33,361 nt of DNA from Pseudomonadales bacterium (GTDB lineage Bacteria; Pseudomonadota; Gammaproteobacteria; Pseudomonadales; UBA3067), in the NCBI GenBank assembly GCA_016763235.1, contig JAESUE010000045.1, positions 1-33,361 on the forward strand. The letters run 5' to 3'. The notes beneath the pieces are model-generated. The model was not told the DNA's origin. It searched no databases and worked only from the letters and a program-made list of their open reading frames with translations. The translations under genes and the position numbers were made by a program. Below are positions 15,797 to 23,866 of the stretch, in pieces (position 1 is the stretch's first letter; each line of letters begins with the position of its first letter).

Positions 15797-16591
15797 ATGT
15801 CATCCACACCAATACCTTCTTCCACCATCGTCATCGCTAGAGACAAGCAACTTGGCACCGGTATTGAGATATTTATGGTGGTACGTCACCATCAAATCGA
15901 TTTTGCATCAGGGGCGCTGGTTTTCCCCGGTGGAAAAGTTTCCGAAAGTGATTATGATTCCGACTTGCGCAAACAAGCCATCCCCCCGTTCGAACTCGAT
16001 GACACACAGTTTCCCCTAATGGTCGCCGCAATTCGAGAAGCCTTTGAAGAAAGTGGGATTTTATTTGCGCGTTCTGTAGGGGGTGACAGCCTCGTAACAA
16101 ACGGAACCGTAGAAAAGCTGGAACCCTACCGCAGCCAGCTAGAAAAAAACCAATGCAGCATGGCCGAATTTATCCGTCAAGAAGGCCTCAGTCTCGCAAT
16201 GGATGAGCTTCATCACTTTGCACACTGGGTAACGCCAGACATGATGCCAAAACGCTTCGACACTCACTTCTATCTTGCCCGAGCGCCCGAAGGCCACCTA
16301 GGAAGCCATGATGGCCATGAATCAGTAGATTCCACCTGGATATCCCCTCAACAGGCTCTCAGCGATGCAGATGAAGGCAAGCTTAAGGTGATTTTCCCCA
16401 CCCGCATGAATTTAATGCGCCTTGCGAAATATTCTTCTGTGGAAGAGGCTATCACCGCCACAAGACTACAAAAAACTGTAAAGGTAATGCCCTGGACCGA
16501 ACAAAAAGAGGCCGGTGCAATGCTTTGTATCCCCGAAGATGCCGGTTATGAAATAACGGAAGTTCCCATGGATGTGGTGATGCGTTCTTAA
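15797..16591 (+). CDS. Nudix hydrolase, NUDT19/RP2-like
   Basis: The 264-residue protein has a Nudix box split by an insertion: FPGGKVSESD (43-52) is separated from IREAFEESGILF (79-90) by about 26 residues rather than the usual spacing. This layout, with the REAFEESG half intact, is that of the NUDT19 group, which in mammals hydrolyses CoA and acyl-CoA; that activity is inferred by family only. The metal-binding glutamates E81, E84 and E85 are present. ATG 15797 follows AAGGAAATCC, a good ribosome-binding site. The gene reads in the same direction as the SDR 91 bp upstream, with a MITE remnant in between. Confidence 0.85.
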   Translation: MSSTPIPSSTIVIARDKQLGTGIEIFMVVRHHQIDFASGALVFPGGKVSESDYDSDLRKQAIPPFELDDTQFPLMVAAIREAFEESGILFARSVGGDSLVTNGTVEKLEPYRSQLEKNQCSMAEFIRQEGLSLAMDELHHFAHWVTPDMMPKRFDTHFYLARAPEGHLGSHDGHESVDSTWISPQQALSDADEGKLKVIFPTRMNLMRLAKYSSVEEAITATRLQKTVKVMPWTEQKEAGAMLCIPEDAGYEITEVPMDVVMRS

Positions 16592-16609
16592 TAAGCTCAA
16601 ACACTCAGC

Positions 16610-16643
16610 AGGCTCACATCAACACTGTTGTTGATGTGAGCCT
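16610..16643 (+). terminator. Perfect 15-bp hairpin after the Nudix gene
   Basis: AGGCTCACATCAACA (16610-16624) and TGTTGATGTGAGCCT (16629-16643) pair perfectly around a CTGT loop, 19 bp after the stop. The stem is long, but AATAAATCC follows instead of a T run, so it may protect the 3' end or terminate poorly. Confidence 0.55.
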
Positions 16644-16768
16644 AATAAATCCGCCTTTGACTCATGCTTTAACCAATTTCTTGGTACTACATGATGCAGA
16701 AATAAATCACTGAAAACACCTATATCAGCCTTCATGTCGTCTTTTCGTTCCCCAGAAATGAGGACACT

Positions 16769-17647
16769 TTACACCCCCCACAATACAAAAATTGAAGCGA
16801 TAGAAATCGATATAAGTCCTAGTATATCTTTCCTTGCAAACCCACTTTTCAACCAATAAACTGCTATAAAAAGGGTGAAGAACACTTCAACCTGACCAAG
16901 CGTTTTAACGTAGGGAACAGCCTGGATCGACATGGCCGTATACCACCCGATTGACCCTAGACAACTCGATATCCCCGTTAACAACACCCGCTTTCGCTGG
17001 TTAAAAAGCGCTATAAATTCCCGCTTATTTGTACCTAATAAATAGGCGGAGAGTAAAACAGTTTGTACGCACGTTACAAATAACAACAGCCAAGCTGCAC
17101 TGTGCGTATAAGGTAACGCCAAACTTAAGCTGGCCTCTCTCACCCATAGAGAGGTCAGTGCAAAACAGCCTCCGCATAACAAGCCGACAACAATGACCTT
17201 AGAAGAAAACCCCGAATAGCTTTTTTTGCTCCCCATTATAAAAACAGCAACAGCGCCCACTGTAACACCAGCCCAACCGAGCAATGATAAGGACGTGCTA
17301 AACCAAATACCTCCCAGTATTGCCGCAATAAGCACCTCACTTTTAGCAAGGCCAGCCCCAACGACATAACCTTTAAACTTAAACAGCATGACCATCAACG
17401 CTGTGGCAATGATCTGCATGCCCGCTGCACCTAGTCCATAGAGAATAAACTCATCGGTCAATGCAAAAACCACCCTCTGTGGATGGTATACATTAAGCAT
17501 TACCAGGTACGCTGCGGCTATTGGCCCAGCAAACCGAAACCGAGCAAGAGTGACACCAACAACCCCAACATCCTTGCTCAATTGGGCTTGAAAGACATTT
17601 CGCCAAGCCTGCATAAAAGCTGCAAATAAGGTAAAAAACACCCACAT
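16769..17647 (-). CDS. EamA/DMT-superfamily transporter
   Basis: The 292-residue protein is very hydrophobic, and about ten membrane helices can be drawn in two EamA-like halves (about 1-135 and 150-290). The second half ends VYWLKSGFARKDILGLISISIASIFVLWGV, typical of drug/metabolite transporters. Substrates of the family range from amino acids to metabolites and cannot be read here. ATG 17647 is preceded by TGAGGTTGTT, an acceptable ribosome-binding site. It lies downstream of asd in the same direction, but a terminator-like hairpin at 17796 and about 190 bp separate them, so it probably has its own promoter. Confidence 0.85.
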   Translation of the reverse strand: MWVFFTLFAAFMQAWRNVFQAQLSKDVGVVGVTLARFRFAGPIAAAYLVMLNVYHPQRVVFALTDEFILYGLGAAGMQIIATALMVMLFKFKGYVVGAGLAKSEVLIAAILGGIWFSTSLSLLGWAGVTVGAVAVFIMGSKKSYSGFSSKVIVVGLLCGGCFALTSLWVREASLSLALPYTHSAAWLLLFVTCVQTVLLSAYLLGTNKREFIALFNQRKRVLLTGISSCLGSIGWYTAMSIQAVPYVKTLGQVEVFFTLFIAVYWLKSGFARKDILGLISISIASIFVLWGV

Positions 17648-17708
17648 CAGAACAACCTCAAAATAGGATAATTTAGCTATTTGTCATTTTTCAGGCACAC
17701 AGACACCA

Positions 17709-17724
17709 GCAAGCTTAAGCTTGC
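17709..17724. repeat. 16-bp perfect palindrome upstream of the transporter gene
   Basis: GCAAGCTTAAGCTTGC is perfectly self-complementary and lies about 60 bp upstream of the transporter start. It could be an operator or part of a transcript hairpin; nothing identifies a binding protein. Confidence 0.35.
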
Positions 17725-17795
17725 GAATACCAGCAAAAAAATGAGGATTTTATTGTTTATAAAAGGACAAGAAATCAGATGAGAACTGCGCAGAA

Positions 17796-17823
17796 AGAAG
17801 TCGGGCAGAGAAACCCAACTTCT
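17796..17823 (-). terminator. Terminator of the leu-asd operon
   Basis: On the minus strand AGAAGTTGGG pairs with CCCGACTTCT with one mismatch, followed by TTCTGCG. It starts 16 bp after the asd stop. Confidence 0.55.
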
Positions 17824-17838
17824 CTATGGGTGCTGGAG

Positions 17839-18864
17839 TTATTTTAAATATTTCTCAATCAACAACTCTGCAATCTGCACACTATTTAGTGCAGCACCTT
17901 TACGGACATTATCAGCCACTACCCAAAGATCAAGGCCGTTTTCACAGGAAATATCTTCACGAATACGGCCGACAAAAACAGGGTCTTTACCAGCCGAATC
18001 AGTAATCGCGGTAGGATAACCGCCGTCTTCATGTTTATCAATAACCACGACGCCTTCAGCCTTTTCTAACAAAGCGCGAGCCTCTGCAGCGGTGATTTTT
18101 TCTTTGGTTTCGATATGCAAAGCTTCAGAGTGACAATAAAAAACCGGCACTCGTACACACGTTGGATTCACTTTAATGCTGTCGTCTTCGAAAATCTTAT
18201 TGGTCTCCCAAACCATTTTCATTTCTTCACGGGTATAGCCATTATCCTGAAATATATCGATGTGGGGCAATACATTAAAGGCGATTTGCTTTGGATACAC
18301 ATTGCACTCTACTTCTTGTCCATTCATTAAACGCGCTGCCTGCCCAGCCAGTTCGTCAATGGCATTTTTTCCTGTGCCTGCTACAGACTGATAGGTCGCA
18401 ACGTTAATGCGCGTAATACCCACCGCTTTATGAATGGGGTTCAAGGCCACCAACATTTGAGTCGTAGAGCAATTGGGGTTTGCAATAATATTTCGCTGCG
18501 TATAGCCAGCCAAGGCATGCGCGTTCACTTCGGGTATGATCAGTGGAATATCATCATCGTTACGAAAGTGAGAGGTGTTATCTATTACCACACAACCTGC
18601 CGCCGCAGCTTTAGGTGCATACTCTTCAGAAACAGAACCCCCTGCGGAAAAAATACCAATGTCCGCTTTTGAAAAATCAAAGTCTTCGAGGTTCTGCACC
18701 ACAAGCTTTTTATTTTTATAAAGAATTTCATTGCCTGCGGAGCGACTGCTTGCCAATGCATAAAGATTTTCAATGGGGAAATTCCGCTCTTCGAGGATGG
18801 AAATCATGGCCTCGCCCACTGCGCCAGTGGCACCTACAACTGCGACGTTATATTTTTTACTCAT
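17839..18864 (-). CDS. asd: Aspartate-semialdehyde dehydrogenase
   Basis: The 341-residue protein converts aspartyl-phosphate to aspartate semialdehyde with NADPH, the branch point to lysine, diaminopimelate, threonine and methionine. VVGATGAVG (9-17) is the nucleotide loop and C132 in NPNCSTTQ is the catalytic cysteine. QSVAGTGKNAIDEL and the EVNAHAL segment are further family blocks. The length fits the Pseudomonas-type Asd rather than the longer E. coli enzyme. It starts 18 bp after leuB, in the order leuC-leuD-leuB-asd known from Pseudomonas, so cotranscription is likely. TTAGGAATTAAA-like sequence (GAGGAATT) precedes the ATG as ribosome-binding site. Confidence 0.96.
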   Translation of the reverse strand: MSKKYNVAVVGATGAVGEAMISILEERNFPIENLYALASSRSAGNEILYKNKKLVVQNLEDFDFSKADIGIFSAGGSVSEEYAPKAAAAGCVVIDNTSHFRNDDDIPLIIPEVNAHALAGYTQRNIIANPNCSTTQMLVALNPIHKAVGITRINVATYQSVAGTGKNAIDELAGQAARLMNGQEVECNVYPKQIAFNVLPHIDIFQDNGYTREEMKMVWETNKIFEDDSIKVNPTCVRVPVFYCHSEALHIETKEKITAAEARALLEKAEGVVVIDKHEDGGYPTAITDSAGKDPVFVGRIREDISCENGLDLWVVADNVRKGAALNSVQIAELLIEKYLK

Positions 18865-18882
18865 TTTAATTCCTCGATTAGT

Positions 18883-19962
18883 TTAATTTTGCAGTGCGGC
18901 TAATACCGCCTGCCCCATTTGTTCAGTAGAGACTTTCTCTGTCCCTTCGGCATAAATATCTGGTGTACGAAGGCCTAAATCCAAAACCGTGCTCACTGCT
19001 TTTTCGATATCATCTGCTGCTTCGCTGCTTCCTAAGGAATATCGCAACATCATCGCAACAGAAAGAATGGTTGCCAGTGGGTTAGCAATTCCCTGACCAG
19101 CGATATCTGGTGCCGAGCCGTGACAAGGCTCGTACATGCCCTGCCCTTGCGAGTTTAATGAAGCAGAAGGAAGCATACCAATGGAGCCGGTCAACATGGC
19201 TGCTGCATCAGAGAGTATATCGCCGAACATATTCCCCGTTACAATAACGTCAAACTGTTTGGGCGCACGCACAAGCTGCATGGCTGCGTTGTCCACATAC
19301 ATGTGGCTAAGTTCTACTTCAGGATAGTCTTTCGACAAAGTCTCCATTACTTCCCGCCACAACTCCGTCACCTCTAACACATTGGCTTTATCCACTGAGC
19401 AAACGCGCTTATCACGCTTCATCGCCATTTCAAATGCGACACGTCCGATACGCACTATTTCAGATTCTTTATAACGGTAGGTGTTAAACCCTTCTCGCTC
19501 GCCATTTTCCAGAATGCGCACACCGCGAGGCTGGCCGAAATAAATGCCACCGGTAAGCTCCCTTACGATGAGGATATCTAAGCCAGCAACCACTTCAGGC
19601 TTTAGACTAGAGGCTGAAGCTAATTGCGGATAAAGAATCGCTGGGCGCAGGTTGCCGAAAAGATCCATGCTGGAACGTATGCCGAGTAAGCCTTTTTCAG
19701 GCCTGATGGACATATCCAGTGATTCCCACTTTGGGCCGCCGACAGCACCCAGCAAAATAGCGGCACTTTCTTTCGCTTTATTGATTGTTTCTTCTGGCAG
19801 GGGCTGGCCGGTGGCGTCAATCGCCGCTCCGCCAATAAGTGCTTCATCAAGCTCCAGTTGAAGTTTGTGCTTTTCATTCACCAATGACAGTACCGCTTTC
19901 GCTTGCCCAACGATTTCAGGGCCAATGCCATCACCTGGAAGGATTAAAACTTTTTTATTCAT
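18883..19962 (-). CDS. leuB: 3-isopropylmalate dehydrogenase
   Basis: The 359-residue protein carries out the oxidative decarboxylation of 3-isopropylmalate in leucine synthesis. LPGDGIGPEI (7-16) at the N-terminus, the RELTGGIYFG substrate loop, and NMFGDILSDAAAMLTGSIGMLPSASL are characteristic and separate it from isocitrate dehydrogenase. Length is normal. The gap to leuD upstream is 110 bp, longer than the other gaps in the operon, because a 48-bp MITE copy sits in it. Whether leuB keeps full readthrough from the leuC promoter therefore deserves attention. Confidence 0.97.
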   Translation of the reverse strand: MNKKVLILPGDGIGPEIVGQAKAVLSLVNEKHKLQLELDEALIGGAAIDATGQPLPEETINKAKESAAILLGAVGGPKWESLDMSIRPEKGLLGIRSSMDLFGNLRPAILYPQLASASSLKPEVVAGLDILIVRELTGGIYFGQPRGVRILENGEREGFNTYRYKESEIVRIGRVAFEMAMKRDKRVCSVDKANVLEVTELWREVMETLSKDYPEVELSHMYVDNAAMQLVRAPKQFDVIVTGNMFGDILSDAAAMLTGSIGMLPSASLNSQGQGMYEPCHGSAPDIAGQGIANPLATILSVAMMLRYSLGSSEAADDIEKAVSTVLDLGLRTPDIYAEGTEKVSTEQMGQAVLAALQN

Positions 19963-19994
19963 CGATATTACCTATAAAGAATGCAACTATTTAG

Positions 19995-20042
19995 GTGGCT
20001 ATTTAGCTCACGCTCAAATTTGAACGCCATCAGAATAGCCAC
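19995..20042 (-). mobile_element. IS66-like MITE, 48-bp degenerate copy inside the leu operon
   Basis: GTGGCTATTTAG (19995) and the end AATAGCCAC (20042) are inverted repeats around CTCACGCTCAAATTTGAACG, which matches the MITE core in reverse. No 8-bp duplication is clear. The transcript here would fold into a hairpin between leuD and leuB. Confidence 0.68.
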
Positions 20043-20072
20043 TAACAAATAATTAAAAATAAAGAGCGCGTA

Positions 20073-20720
20073 CTACTTAATGACATCAAACAACCAAGGA
20101 GATTTCTCTTTGCGTTTTGCTTCGTAGCTACGAATAAGGTCTGCGTCATCAAGCGTTAATCCTATATCATCCAAGCCATTCAGCAGACAATGCTTTCGGA
20201 ACTCGTCTACGTCAAAAGAAAAGCTTTCGCCCGATAGGGTTTTCACAGTCTGAGAGGCCAGATCAACATCTAGCGTATAACCCTCTGTCGCAAATGTTTC
20301 CTCGAATAACTGGTTAACAACTTTCTCATTAAGAATAACGGGAAGGATGCCGTTTTTAAAACAGTTATTAAAGAAAATATCGGCATAACTTGGCGCAATC
20401 ACACAACGAAATCCGTAATCCAACAAGGCCCAAGGAGCGTGCTCTCGGCTTGATCCACAACCGAAATTCTGTCTCGCCAACAATATTTCTACGCCCTGAT
20501 AACGTTCGTTGTTTAAAATGAAATCAGGGTTAAGCGGACGATGAGTACAATCCTCCCCTGGTTTACCTTCATCCATATAACGCCACTCATCGAACAGATT
20601 GGGGCCAAAGCCAGTGCGTTTAATCGATTTTAAAAACTGTTTGGGAATGACTTGGTCTGTATCCACATTCGCCCGATCAAGGGGCGCGACAAGTGCATTA
20701 AGGCTGGTAAACTTTTCCAT
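20073..20720 (-). CDS. leuD: 3-isopropylmalate dehydratase small subunit
   Basis: The 215-residue protein is the swivel-domain partner of LeuC; the complex isomerises 2-isopropylmalate to 3-isopropylmalate. VDTDQVIPKQFLKSIKRTGFG near the N-terminus and NFGCGSSREHAPWAL (about 86-100) are the family signatures. GDIFFNN-like YADIFFNNCFKNGILPV follows. It starts 24 bp after the leuC stop, with a GAGGAG ribosome-binding site, so the two subunits should be made together. Length is standard for the bacterial enzyme. Confidence 0.97.
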   Translation of the reverse strand: MEKFTSLNALVAPLDRANVDTDQVIPKQFLKSIKRTGFGPNLFDEWRYMDEGKPGEDCTHRPLNPDFILNNERYQGVEILLARQNFGCGSSREHAPWALLDYGFRCVIAPSYADIFFNNCFKNGILPVILNEKVVNQLFEETFATEGYTLDVDLASQTVKTLSGESFSFDVDEFRKHCLLNGLDDIGLTLDDADLIRSYEAKRKEKSPWLFDVIK

Positions 20721-20744
20721 GATTCAGGTGCTCCTCTTGATGTA

Positions 20745-22175
20745 TTAAGCTGACTGTTTACGAACAAAATCACGCACGTCAACGAAGTGACCGGCAATCG
20801 CTGCGGCGGCGGCCATTGCTGGGCTAACAAGATGAGTCCGCCCTCCTTGCCCTTGCCGCCCTTCAAAATTACGGTTGGATGTAGAAGCGCAGTGCTCCCC
20901 ATCACCCAGTTTATCTGCATTCATCGCCAAACACATAGAGCAACCCGGTTCACGCCACTGAAACCCCGCTGCTAAAAAAACTTTATCTAGCCCTTCTTTT
21001 TCTGCCTGCTTCTTCACCAGCCCCGAACCGGGCACAACCATGGCTTGTTTAATGCTGCTGGCTACTTGGTTTCCCTTTGCCACCTCTGCGGCTGCTCGCA
21101 GGTCTTCAATGCGGGAATTAGTGCATGAGCCAATAAATACACGATCCAATTTAATATCGGTAATGGCAAGGCCTTTTTTGTAATCCATATAGTGATATGC
21201 CCGCTCCATTCCTTCGCGTTTCACGGGGTCTGTCTCGTCTTCAGGAGATGGGATCATCGCATCTACTGCCACCACCATTTCAGGGGAGGTTCCCCAAGTC
21301 ACTTGCGGTTTTATATCGGCAGCGTTTAGTTTTACGATATTATCGAAAAATGCACCTTCATCTGTTTTTAATTCGCGCCACTGGCTTACGGCTTGCTCCC
21401 ACTGATCTTCTTTGGGGCCGTAGGGCCGATTTTTCAGGTATTCCAAAGTGGTATTATCAAAAGCGACAAGCCCGCTTCTCGCCCCTCCTTCAATGGCCAT
21501 ATTACAGACTGTCATCCGGCCTTCCATACTCAGTGATTCGATAGCAGAACCAGCGAACTCAATGGCATAACCGGTGCCTCCTGCAGTGCCTATTTTACCA
21601 ATAATGGCCAGAATAATATCTTTAGCAGTAACACCAAAAGGTATCTCTCCATTAACTTCCACACGCATATTTTTCATTTTGCGCTGAATTAAACATTGCG
21701 TGGCAAGCACATGCTCAACTTCTGAAGTACCAATGCCGTGAGCAAGGGTTGCAAAAGCCCCGTGGGTGGCCGTATGCGAGTCACCACATACAACTGTTGT
21801 ACCCGGCAAGGTTACGCCCTGCTCTGGGCCAATAACGTGAACAATACCTTGCCGCAAATCACCCATTTTAAACTCCACAATGCCGAATTTATCGCAGTTT
21901 GCATCGAGAGTTTCAATTTGAATTCGTGAAACAGGGTCAGTGATGCCAGCTACACCGTCTTCTTGGTTTTCTGTGGGCACATTATGGTCAGGTGTTGCCA
22001 GGGTTGCATCCAAGCGCCAAGGTTTACGCCCCGCCAATTCCAAACCTTCAAATGCTTGAGGGGATGTCACCTCGTGCAGTAATTGGCGATCGATGTAGAT
22101 CAATGCAGTGCCATCCTCACGTTGCTTAACAACGTGGTCATCCCATAACTTGTCATATAAGGTGCGCGGCTTCAT
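20745..22175 (-). CDS. leuC: 3-isopropylmalate dehydratase large subunit
   Basis: The 476-residue protein is an aconitase-type enzyme with a 4Fe-4S cluster. VVCGDSHTATHGAF (about 127-140), FIGSCTNSRIEDLR (about 346-359) and EPGCSMCLAMN (about 408-418) hold the cluster cysteines and substrate residues. It is the first gene of leuC-leuD-leuB-asd. GGAGC precedes ATG 22175. A promoter can be placed at 22269-22297, and a LysR-type site at 22329, facing the regulator gene at 22411, suggests activation by that regulator. Everything needed for catalysis is present. Confidence 0.97.
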   Translation of the reverse strand: MKPRTLYDKLWDDHVVKQREDGTALIYIDRQLLHEVTSPQAFEGLELAGRKPWRLDATLATPDHNVPTENQEDGVAGITDPVSRIQIETLDANCDKFGIVEFKMGDLRQGIVHVIGPEQGVTLPGTTVVCGDSHTATHGAFATLAHGIGTSEVEHVLATQCLIQRKMKNMRVEVNGEIPFGVTAKDIILAIIGKIGTAGGTGYAIEFAGSAIESLSMEGRMTVCNMAIEGGARSGLVAFDNTTLEYLKNRPYGPKEDQWEQAVSQWRELKTDEGAFFDNIVKLNAADIKPQVTWGTSPEMVVAVDAMIPSPEDETDPVKREGMERAYHYMDYKKGLAITDIKLDRVFIGSCTNSRIEDLRAAAEVAKGNQVASSIKQAMVVPGSGLVKKQAEKEGLDKVFLAAGFQWREPGCSMCLAMNADKLGDGEHCASTSNRNFEGRQGQGGRTHLVSPAMAAAAAIAGHFVDVRDFVRKQSA

Positions 22176-22268
22176 GTACGGCTCCTGTTAAAAGGTAAAA
22201 TAGACTCCCAAAATCAGCACGCTTTTTTACGTCCGATATTAAAGATATCTCCTGCGGTGCAGGTCGAG

Positions 22269-22297
22269 ATTAAAGGCAGTGTAAGGGCTTCGTTCAA
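22269..22297 (-). promoter_or_regulatory. Promoter of the leuC operon
   Basis: On the minus strand TTGAAC (22297-22292) and TTTAAT (22274-22269) are spaced by 17 bases, about 94 bp before leuC. Both boxes are close to sigma-70 consensus. Confidence 0.6.
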
Positions 22298-22328
22298 ATA
22301 AAACAAATTCATATTTTTTATACTTTGG

Positions 22329-22343
22329 ATTCCATATAGGAAT
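22329..22343. promoter_or_regulatory. Candidate LysR operator between leuC and the regulator
   Basis: ATTCCATATAGGAAT is a dyad with 5-bp arms and contains the T-N11-A pattern of LysR sites. It is centred about 39 bp upstream of the leuC -35 box and 70 bp before the regulator start, fitting joint control of both genes. Confidence 0.5.
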
Positions 22344-22410
22344 GAATTAGAATGTACGAAGAGCACCTTATAGTTACTTTAGAAGTCCCTCATAACTTGC
22401 TGATTTTTTG

Positions 22411-23292
22411 ATGAATATAAATACCGACACACTAAAACTTTTTGTCGCTGCGGCAGAAAACCGATCTTTTACCAAAGCTGGCGACCTATTCTTGTTGACG
22501 CAACCGGCAGTGAGCAAAAGAATTGCACAACTAGAAGAAAACTTGGGCACTCAGTTATTCGATCGCATTGGCCGGCAAATTGTACTCACTGAAGCTGGGG
22601 GAACCCTGTTGCCCCGCGCACGGGAGATGATCAATCGTTTAAATGATATGACTCGCGCTATCGGAAATTTATCTGGCAAGGTGGAGGGAGTGCTTGCCAT
22701 TGGAACAAGTCATCATGTTGGTTTGCACCGGCTTCCGCCTTATTTAAAATCCTATAGCCGCAAATTTCCTCTCGTTAAATTGAATATCAAGTTTATGGAG
22801 TCAGAAGAAATCTATGAGCAGGTGATTCAGGGGAGGCTGGAGTTAGGTATTGTGACGCTACCAGAAAACCCTAACTCTCTGTTACAGACAAAAAGCTTGT
22901 GGGAGGATAAGCTCAGTTTTATGGTGGGAGGCGATCACCCTTTAAACGCCTGCCAGACCATAAGTTTGGATGAACTTCTCGATTATCCGGCAATTTTACC
23001 TGAATCAAAAACGTTCACCCGAAAAATTGTTGAAAACATCGTTTCTGAGCGATCAAAAAAACTGCGCTGCGAACTTTCTACAAATAATCTCGAAACGATT
23101 CGTATGCTTACGAAAATTGGCTTAGGTTGGAGCGTTCTCCCCAACACAATGTCTGAGGCTGGGCTATCGAAGTTAAATATTTTGAATGTAAAAATCAGCA
23201 GGCAACTAGGTATTGTCTTGCATGGGCAGCGAACCCTATCGAACGCTGCAAAAGAAATTTTAAGCTTATTGGAAGCGGAAGCCTCCAATTAA
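22411..23292 (+). CDS. LysR-family regulator, probable regulator of the leu operon
   Basis: The 293-residue protein has a LysR helix-turn-helix at about 4-63 (DTLKLFVAAAENRSFTKAGDLFLLTQPAVSKRIAQLEENLGTQLFDR) and a substrate-binding effector domain. The sequence after about 90 resembles the CysL/CbbR-like branch. It is divergent from leuC, and a LysR gene at this place is also found beside leuC in pseudomonads, so control of leucine genes is the likely role; the ligand (perhaps a leucine pathway intermediate) is guesswork. ATG 22411 is chosen over the TTG one codon earlier; no strong ribosome-binding site precedes either. No terminator was obvious after the stop. Confidence 0.88.
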   Translation: MNINTDTLKLFVAAAENRSFTKAGDLFLLTQPAVSKRIAQLEENLGTQLFDRIGRQIVLTEAGGTLLPRAREMINRLNDMTRAIGNLSGKVEGVLAIGTSHHVGLHRLPPYLKSYSRKFPLVKLNIKFMESEEIYEQVIQGRLELGIVTLPENPNSLLQTKSLWEDKLSFMVGGDHPLNACQTISLDELLDYPAILPESKTFTRKIVENIVSERSKKLRCELSTNNLETIRMLTKIGLGWSVLPNTMSEAGLSKLNILNVKISRQLGIVLHGQRTLSNAAKEILSLLEAEASN

Positions 23293-23377
23293 CAATACAC
23301 CAGCACTAATCGTTCGGTGATAGCTAGCAAGTGATGAGAGTCAAAGAACCCCGCGAGTCCTCAAGAAAACCTCAAGA

Positions 23378-23545
23378 TTAGGCATCTTCATCGCTAGTAA
23401 CATTCCTACGGCTACCACTCTTTCTGCGGTCAGCCTCGTTATCAAACTGATCTGCATTACTTGCTTGTCTTCTATCGGACACCTTCCTTTCTTCTAGCTT
23501 GTCGGAAAGTTGCTCAATTATTTTATTAACTTTTTTAGTTTCCAT
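23378..23545 (-). CDS. Small charged protein, 55 residues, unknown function
   Basis: I do not recognise the family. From ATG 23545 to the TAA at 23378 the frame encodes METKKVNKIIEQLSDKLEER followed by repeated DRR/ADRRK motifs and an acidic end (TSDEDA). The first about 20 residues would form an amphipathic helix; the rest is highly charged and probably disordered. AAAGGA lies eight bases before the ATG. A -10 box (TATAAT, minus strand) and a CRP-like site sit 50-85 bp upstream, which strongly suggests a real, regulated gene even though it is short. No neighbour gives a functional clue. Confidence 0.65.
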   Translation of the reverse strand: METKKVNKIIEQLSDKLEERKVSDRRQASNADQFDNEADRRKSGSRRNVTSDEDA

Positions 23546-23596
23546 AAATAAAATCCTTTATGTGCTATTCGGGTATTTCAAGACTCACAGAAGAGC

Positions 23597-23602
23597 ATTA
23601 TA
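23597..23602 (-). promoter_or_regulatory. Minus-strand -10 box for the 55-residue protein
   Basis: TATAAT on the minus strand, a perfect -10 consensus, lies 52 bp upstream of ATG 23545. The sequence 17 bases further upstream is not a good -35 box and overlaps the CRP-like site, as in activator-dependent promoters. Confidence 0.5.
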
Positions 23603-23614
23603 AAACACAAAAAA

Positions 23615-23630
23615 CGTGATGCACATCACA
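23615..23630. promoter_or_regulatory. CRP/Vfr-like binding site
   Basis: CGTGATGCACATCACA matches the CRP consensus TGTGA-N6-TCACA at nine of ten conserved positions. Its centre is about 33 bp upstream of the expected transcription start, a little nearer than the usual -41.5, so it could activate or repress. Confidence 0.6.
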
Positions 23631-23866
23631 TTATTATGATGCGCCCTGAATTTCTTATGCCTAAAAGCGACACGAAATTCAAAACCAACACACCTTGGCC
23701 CTCAATGCTGTGAATATCAGCCTTTAAAACCTACCTTCATTACTTTCCTGCAGCCTTAAACTCTATGAGCAATTAATCTCCCATAAAGTTCCCACTTTAT
23801 ACGAAATTAAACACCACGGCCTGCCCCTCGTATCCAATGCCACTTTCAAACTATTCAATTAACGGC

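Noticed and set aside
21197..21544. 115-codon plus-strand frame inside leuC
   Set aside because: It is a shadow of the leuC codons; leuC is intact and conserved on the other strand.
22176..22260. Leucine leader peptide or attenuator before leuC
   Set aside because: No short frame rich in leucine codons followed by a terminator hairpin could be found; a LysR site explains control better.
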